This document shows positions 59,466-64,000 of a stretch of DNA of 64,000 nt, one piece after another. The notes beneath the pieces are model-generated. The model was given only the letters and a program-made list of their open reading frames with translations. It was not told the DNA's origin and searched no databases. A program made the position numbers and the translations under genes. Origin of the DNA: an uncultured Lachnospiraceae bacterium (lineage in GTDB: Bacteria > Bacillota > Clostridia > Lachnospirales > Lachnospiraceae); the NCBI GenBank assembly GCA_934401915.1, contig CAKRSV010000004.1, positions 186,001 through 250,000 of the forward strand, written 5' to 3'. Numbering within the stretch: the stretch's first letter is position 1; every line of letters starts with the position of its first letter.

Positions 59466-59576
59466 GTATAGAATCAAGGTGTTGTAATTTTGCTTATGAT
59501 AGAATGTATTTATGGCAATATCACATTCTAGAATAGATTATGTACAATGAAAATTTAATAAGGAGGTGCTCTTGTA

Positions 59577-61124
59577 ATGTGGCAAGTTGTGATAGCAGTA
59601 ATCATCACGCTGGTAATCACGGCACCGGTTTCCGCACTGATTGCAACGAATTACCGCAAGAAGGTAGTTGAGGCGAAGATTGGTAACGCAGATGAGAAGG
59701 CCAGAGAAATTATTGATGAAGCTCTCAAGACGGCTGAGGCGAAGAAACGTGAGTCCCTGCTCGAGGTCAAGGAAGAATCCATTCGGACAAAGAATGAACT
59801 GGACAAAGAGATCAAGGAACGTCGTGCGGAAGCACAGCGTTATGAACGCCGTGTACAGCAGAAGGAAGAGAACATCGATAAGAAAGCGGATGCGATCGAG
59901 AAGAAGGAAGCGAGCCTGGCACACAAGGAAGAGACATTAGCCAAGCAGCGTGAAGAGATCTCGAAGCTGAACGAGCAGCGTTTACAGGAACTAGAGCGAA
60001 TCTCAGGTTTAACCTCCGAACAAGCAAAAGATTATTTGTTGAAAATTGTTGAAGATGAAGTGAAACATGAATCTGCTGTCATGATCAAAGAGATGGAGAG
60101 CAGAGCAAAGGAAGAGGCAGATAAGAAAGCCAAGGAGTATGTGGTGACCGCGATCCAGAAGTGTGCGGCAGATCATGTATCCGAGACGACAATATCTGTA
60201 GTACAGCTTCCAAACGATGAGATGAAAGGTCGTATCATCGGTAGAGAGGGAAGAAATATCAGAACTCTTGAGACGATGACGGGTGTAGATCTGATTATTG
60301 ACGATACACCGGAGGCAGTAATCTTATCCGGATTTGATCCGATCCGTAGGGAAGTTGCCCGTATTGCGCTTGAAAAATTGATTGTGGACGGACGAATCCA
60401 TCCGGCCAGAATCGAAGAGATGGTCGAGAAGGCGCAGAAGGAAGTCGAAGTAATGATCAAAGAGGAAGGTGAAGCGGCAACGCTGGAAGTCGGCGTGCAT
60501 GGTATTCATCCGGAACTTGTGAGATTACTTGGTAAGATGAAATTCAGAACCAGCTACGGTCAGAACGCATTGAAACATTCTATCGAGGTTGCACAGCTCT
60601 CAGGGCTTCTTGCAGCAGAGATGGGATTGGATGTCAGAATGGCTAAACGTGCAGGACTTCTGCATGATATTGGTAAGGCTGTAGACCATGAGATGGAAGG
60701 ATCTCATATACAGCTTGGTGTAGAACTTTGTAGAAAATATAAAGAGTCACCCACTGTTATCAATGCGGTTGAATCCCATCACGGAGATGTGGAGCCGCAG
60801 ACACTTATCGCTTGTCTGGTTCAGGCGGCAGATACCATTTCTGCAGCAAGACCGGGTGCAAGAAGGGAAACATTAGAAACATATACGACCAGATTAAAAC
60901 AATTAGAAGACATTACAAACAATTTCAAAGGTGTTGATAAATCTTTTGCTATTCAGGCGGGTAGAGAGATTCGTGTTATGGTAGTTCCAGAACAGATCAG
61001 TGATTCAGACATGGTATTGCTGGCACGTGATATTTCAAAGCAGATAGAAGCTGAACTGGAATATCCGGGACAGATCAAGGTAAATGTGATCCGTGAGAGC
61101 CGTGTCATTGACTACGCGAAATAG
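59577..61124 (+). CDS. rny: Ribonuclease Y
   Basis: A 515-residue membrane-anchored endoribonuclease that starts bulk mRNA decay. An N-terminal helix (residues ~3-22) is followed by a long coiled coil (about 30-190), a KH domain with [15 protein letters not shown] near residue 220, and an HD domain with [14 protein letters not shown] near residue 360. AGGAGGTG precedes the ATG. Codon use is more AT-rich than in recA/recX, as expected for a highly expressed gene. Confidence 0.96.
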   Translation: MWQVVIAVIITLVITAPVSALIATNYRKKVVEAKIGNADEKAREIIDEALKTAEAKKRESLLEVKEESIRTKNELDKEIKERRAEAQRYERRVQQKEENIDKKADAIEKKEASLAHKEETLAKQREEISKLNEQRLQELERISGLTSEQAKDYLLKIVEDEVKHESAVMIKEMESRAKEEADKKAKEYVVTAIQKCAADHVSETTISVVQLPNDEMKGRIIGREGRNIRTLETMTGVDLIIDDTPEAVILSGFDPIRREVARIALEKLIVDGRIHPARIEEMVEKAQKEVEVMIKEEGEAATLEVGVHGIHPELVRLLGKMKFRTSYGQNALKHSIEVAQLSGLLAAEMGLDVRMAKRAGLLHDIGKAVDHEMEGSHIQLGVELCRKYKESPTVINAVESHHGDVEPQTLIACLVQAADTISAARPGARRETLETYTTRLKQLEDITNNFKGVDKSFAIQAGREIRVMVVPEQISDSDMVLLARDISKQIEAELEYPGQIKVNVIRESRVIDYAK

Positions 61125-61127
61125 TAT

Positions 61128-61161
61128 AAAAACTCTGTGAAGCGATTCACAGAGTTTTTTT
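61128..61161 (+). terminator. Terminator after rny
   Basis: AAAAACTCTGTGAA (61128-61141) and TTCACAGAGTTTTT (61146-61159) form a 14-bp stem with the 4-nt loop GCGA; the T-run is part of the second arm and continues. Confidence 0.92.
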
Positions 61162-61378
61162 CTGTCTATACGGTGAAAAATGAACGCGACTGTGCAGGTA
61201 AATTTGAATTTTTTTGTTAGATTTTTTTGAAATCAGCACTTGTGCAATGTGGGGTTATATAGTAAAATATCAAGGATGTATGATTGTATACAATTATTCA
61301 ATAAGCGTCGGATAAAGGTCTGTGGAGTTGCGCATATGACGCGGACACAGGTTACCATGGCGCAGAAACGAGGGTCAT

Positions 61379-62665
61379 ATGAAGGCGTACAAAGAACTGA
61401 GCAGAGAAGAACTTTTAACCTTAAAGGGAGAGCTGGAAAAACAGTTTGAAGATGCAAAGGGAAAAGGCTTGAAGCTGGATATGTCCAGAGGAAAGCCGAC
61501 ACCGGCACAGCTCGATATGGCAATGGATATGTTTGATGTTTTCAATTCCACATCGGATATGAAGGCAGAGAACGGCATGGATACCAGAAACTATGGCGTG
61601 ATGGATGGAATCCCGGAAGCAAAAAGACTGATGGGTGAGATCATGGGCGTTCCGGCGGAGAATGTGATCGTCTACGGCAATGCCAGTCTTACGATCATGT
61701 ACGACACGGTGTCCCGCGCGATGACACATGGAATCATGGGCAATACGCCCTGGGGAAAGCTGGATAAGATAAAGTTTTTGTGCCCGGTACCCGGATATGA
61801 CAGACATTTTAAGATCACAGAGCATTTTGGCATTGAGATGATCAATATTCCCATGTCGGAGGATGGCCCGGACATGGATCTGGTGGAAGAATATGTGGAG
61901 AAAGATCCCTCCGTCAAAGGAATCTGGTGTGTTCCCAAGTATTCCAATCCGCAGGGATATACCTATTCCGACGAGACGGTGCGCCGTTTCGCGGCACTTA
62001 AGCCGGCAGCTCCCGATTTCCGTATCTTCTGGGATAATGCGTACGTGATCCATCATTTATATGAAGAGAAGCAGGATCAGCTTCTGGAGATCCTGAGCGA
62101 GTGTGAAAAAGCAGGAAATCCGGATATGGTATTTGAATTTGCATCCACCTCGAAGGTAAGCTTTGCAGGAGCCGGTATTTCCGCAATGGCTTCCTCCAAA
62201 GCAAATCTGGATGATGCAAGAAAGACGATGACAATACAGACGATTAGCTACGATAAGATCAATCAGCTCCGTCACGTAAGATACTTTAAAAATCTGGACG
62301 GCGTGATGAAGCATATGATGAAGCACGCTGCGATCATGCGTCCCAAGTTTGAGGCGGTGATCCGGGTTCTGGATCAGGAGCTTTCCGGACTTGGAATCGG
62401 AACCTGGACAGAGCCGCGCGGCGGATATTTCATCTCCTTTGATTCGCTGGAGGGGTGCGCGAAGGCGATTGTTGCCAAGTGCAAGGAGGCCGGAGTTGTC
62501 CTGACCGGGGCAGGTGCGACATTCCCTTACGGAAAAGATCCGAAAGACAGCAATATCCGTATCGCACCGTCCTTCCCGACACCGGAGGAGATGGCAGAGG
62601 CGACAGACTTATTTGTACTGTGTGTCAAACTGGTGAGCGTAGAAAAGCTGTTGCAGGATAAGTAG
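61379..62665 (+). CDS. Aspartate aminotransferase, subgroup Ic (PF12897-like)
   Basis: A 428-residue fold-type I PLP enzyme. LKLDMSRGKPTPAQLDMA, RNYGVMDGIPEAKRLMGEIM and YGNASLTIMYDTVSRAM belong to the group that includes corynebacterial AspT. The PLP-binding Lys is in FASTSKVSFAGAG near residue 260 and the carboxylate-binding Arg in SNIRIAPSFP near the end. It probably makes aspartate from oxaloacetate and glutamate. No clear ribosome site precedes the ATG (AACGAGGGTCAT), so the start is slightly uncertain. Confidence 0.88.
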   Translation: MKAYKELSREELLTLKGELEKQFEDAKGKGLKLDMSRGKPTPAQLDMAMDMFDVFNSTSDMKAENGMDTRNYGVMDGIPEAKRLMGEIMGVPAENVIVYGNASLTIMYDTVSRAMTHGIMGNTPWGKLDKIKFLCPVPGYDRHFKITEHFGIEMINIPMSEDGPDMDLVEEYVEKDPSVKGIWCVPKYSNPQGYTYSDETVRRFAALKPAAPDFRIFWDNAYVIHHLYEEKQDQLLEILSECEKAGNPDMVFEFASTSKVSFAGAGISAMASSKANLDDARKTMTIQTISYDKINQLRHVRYFKNLDGVMKHMMKHAAIMRPKFEAVIRVLDQELSGLGIGTWTEPRGGYFISFDSLEGCAKAIVAKCKEAGVVLTGAGATFPYGKDPKDSNIRIAPSFPTPEEMAEATDLFVLCVKLVSVEKLLQDK

Positions 62666-62687
62666 AAGCTGCGGAATGGAGAGGTAA

Positions 62688-63221
62688 ATGGAAAAATATG
62701 AACGTCTGGGACGGGAACTGATCCACAAGGGAGCCATTATCGATTATTATCAGGACACGATCCAGATTCCGAATGGAAATATTGCGAAATGGGATTTTAT
62801 CAAACATAAAGGAGCAGCTGCGGTCGTTGCTGTGCAGGAAGATGGAAACCTTCTGATGGTGAGACAGTACCGCAATGCGCTCGATCGGGAGACGCTGGAG
62901 ATCCCGGCAGGCGGTCTGAACGGGGAGGATGAGCCGACAGATCTTGCCGCAGCGAGAGAGCTGGAAGAGGAAACCGGCTATAAGGCAGGCAGACTGGAAC
63001 TGCTTCTTTCGCTCAGGACAACGGTTGCTTTTTGTAACGAAAAGATCGACGTCTACGTGGCAACCGATCTCAAGCCGAGCAGACAGCATCTGGATGAGGA
63101 TGAATACCTGAATGTGGAAAGCCACAGCCTGGATGAACTGCTGCAGCAGATCTACGACTGCAAGATCCAGGACAGTAAGACCGTTGCTGCCATTCTGGCA
63201 TACAAGAACAAATACCGGTAG
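62688..63221 (+). CDS. NUDIX hydrolase, ADP-ribose pyrophosphatase type
   Basis: A 177-residue NUDIX enzyme. The Nudix box is GGLNGEDEPTDLAAARELEE through ETGYKAG near residues 80-106, preceded by LMVRQYRNALDRETLEIPAG, which is typical of ADP-ribose pyrophosphatases. It follows the aminotransferase by 22 nt. In related Clostridia a NUDIX gene often precedes spoIIM, as here. Confidence 0.92.
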   Translation: MEKYERLGRELIHKGAIIDYYQDTIQIPNGNIAKWDFIKHKGAAAVVAVQEDGNLLMVRQYRNALDRETLEIPAGGLNGEDEPTDLAAARELEEETGYKAGRLELLLSLRTTVAFCNEKIDVYVATDLKPSRQHLDEDEYLNVESHSLDELLQQIYDCKIQDSKTVAAILAYKNKYR

Positions 63222-63248
63222 GGTGACCGGAAAGCAGAGAGATACACG

Positions 63249-63286
63249 ATATCGGGATCCGCTTCGAAAGGAGCAGATCCCGATAT
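63249..63286 (+). terminator. Strong hairpin after the NUDIX gene
   Basis: ATATCGGGATC (63249-63259) pairs with GATCCCGATAT (63276-63286); the loop can pair again (GCTTC/GGAGC). Only TTTGCG follows, so termination may be weak or the hairpin may stabilise the 3' end. Confidence 0.5.
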
Positions 63287-63305
63287 TTGCGTAAGGGGAA
63301 ATTGC

Positions 63306-63334
63306 GCATGACTTGGCAGGCATGTTCATATAAT
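63306..63334 (+). promoter_or_regulatory. Predicted sigma-E promoter of spoIIM
   Basis: GCATGAC (63306-63312), a 14-nt spacer and CATATAAT (63327-63334) fit the sigma-E consensus with the same spacing as at spoIIIA. Bacillus spoIIM is sigma-E dependent. Confidence 0.62.
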
Positions 63335-63362
63335 AGAAAAAGGTCAGGGAAGGAGAGTGACT

Positions 63363-63986
63363 ATGGCGGTTTTACAGGAACATTCGCTGATCAAAAGATG
63401 CTATTATATGATGTATCTGTTTATGGCAGGTGTGGTGCTTGGCATTGTTCTGGTCAATGCCGGACATGGCCTGTGGGTGACAGAGGACGGGCTGCTGAAC
63501 GTTGAGATGCTGCTGCGGATGAAACGGAGCATCCCGGAGGCAGGCGGTATTTTACCCTATGTTATGAAAAGCCGCATATCAGTTCTGGGAATGCTTCTGA
63601 TCCTGTCAACAACCATGATCGGGGTTGCAGCAGTCTGCGGGTATGTCGTATACTGCGGAGTATGCGCCGGCTGTCTGCTTTCCGTGGCGGCGATACGCTA
63701 TGGTCTGCGGGGGATCCTGTTTGTGGCGGCAGGCATATTTCCGCAGGGTATTCTTCTGATGCCGGGATATATGCTGCTTTTGTGCTGCGCGCTGGACTGT
63801 AACCGGCTGCTGTGCGGACGCGGAGAACGCTATGGGATCCTTGCGGCAGGGATGGGCGCAGGTTTTTGGATGAAAAAGGCGGTACAGATAGCCGTTCTTC
63901 TGCTTCTTGTTCTTCTCGGCTGCGTGGTAGAAAGTTATGTAAACCCAAAACTCCTGTATGCCATTCTGGGACTGATCTGTTCCTAA
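63363..63986 (+). CDS. spoIIM: Stage II sporulation protein M
   Basis: A 207-residue membrane protein with about five hydrophobic helices, in the SpoIIM family. ATG 63363 follows GGAGAG by five bases; the in-frame GTG 63357 is too close to it. With SpoIID and SpoIIP, SpoIIM drives septal peptidoglycan hydrolysis and engulfment. IFPQGILLMPGYMLLLCCAL is a conserved membrane stretch. The gene is complete, ending 14 nt before the window edge. Confidence 0.88.
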   Translation: MAVLQEHSLIKRCYYMMYLFMAGVVLGIVLVNAGHGLWVTEDGLLNVEMLLRMKRSIPEAGGILPYVMKSRISVLGMLLILSTTMIGVAAVCGYVVYCGVCAGCLLSVAAIRYGLRGILFVAAGIFPQGILLMPGYMLLLCCALDCNRLLCGRGERYGILAAGMGAGFWMKKAVQIAVLLLLVLLGCVVESYVNPKLLYAILGLICS

Positions 63987-64000
63987 AAACGATAATTTTA

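Overview
The window comes from the chromosome of a spore-forming anaerobic Firmicute, most probably a Lachnospiraceae-type member of the Clostridia. The evidence is a full spoIIIA operon, spoIVB, spoIIM and a SpoVB-like flippase; strong AGGAGG-type ribosome sites with several GTG/TTG starts; a T-box leader; Gram-positive gene orders (asp23-nusB-xseAB-ispA-dxs-tlyA-nadK-argR-recN-spoIVB, yicC-remA-gmk-rpoZ-rimO-pgsA-cinA, recA-recX-rny); and LexA boxes of the GAAC-N4-GTTC type. No rRNA, tRNA, CRISPR array, insertion sequence or prophage was seen.

Region 1 (1-9.8 kb) is an accessory sugar locus, visibly more AT-rich than what follows. It holds a carbohydrate esterase (cut by the window edge), fructuronate reductase uxuB, a LacI repressor, glucuronate isomerase uxaC, and divergently kdgK-eda-GH115 alpha-glucuronidase. 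Together they can deacetylate and strip (methyl)glucuronic acid from xylan oligomers in the cytoplasm and carry glucuronate to pyruvate and glyceraldehyde-3-phosphate. Only mannonate dehydratase (uxuA) is missing from the visible part. Two copies of one palindromic operator, 100 bp apart, sit at the predicted starts of the two divergent transcripts.

Region 2 (9.8-18.8 kb) holds a pair of G3E (COG0523) GTPases, one with a His-rich loop and one lacking CxCC but carrying a YcgQ-like C-terminus; an S4-domain YlmH protein; a CmpB-type membrane protein; a PHP phosphoesterase; an XRE/AbrB regulator; and a tryptophan-specific (UGG) T-box in front of a trpXYZ-type ABC importer.

Region 3 (18.9-39 kb) is core: spoIIIAA-AH behind a good sigma-E promoter, deoB, prfC, a transglutaminase-like lipoprotein, then the long housekeeping run asp23...recN-spoIVB. 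The gene after spoIVB is not spo0A, as it usually is in endospore formers, but a convergent DUF362 ferredoxin-type protein.

Region 4 (39-50 kb) holds DUF362, a LytTR/DUF3021 pair, an ABC exporter, a tiny membrane ORF, a small kinase-like protein, a receiver-less Spo0A effector-domain protein, glgA, a SpoVB/MurJ-type flippase and rqcH. Region 5 (50-64 kb) is yicC-remA-gmk-rpoZ-rimO-pgsA-cinA, a membrane protein with a 16-copy 13-residue Q/N/G/Y repeat and an RsiV-like domain, recA (two LexA boxes), recX, rny, a class Ic aspartate aminotransferase, a NUDIX hydrolase and spoIIM.

All functions are inferred by reading translated sequence and motifs; no database search was possible. Starts were moved from the longest frame to a downstream codon where a ribosome site supports it.
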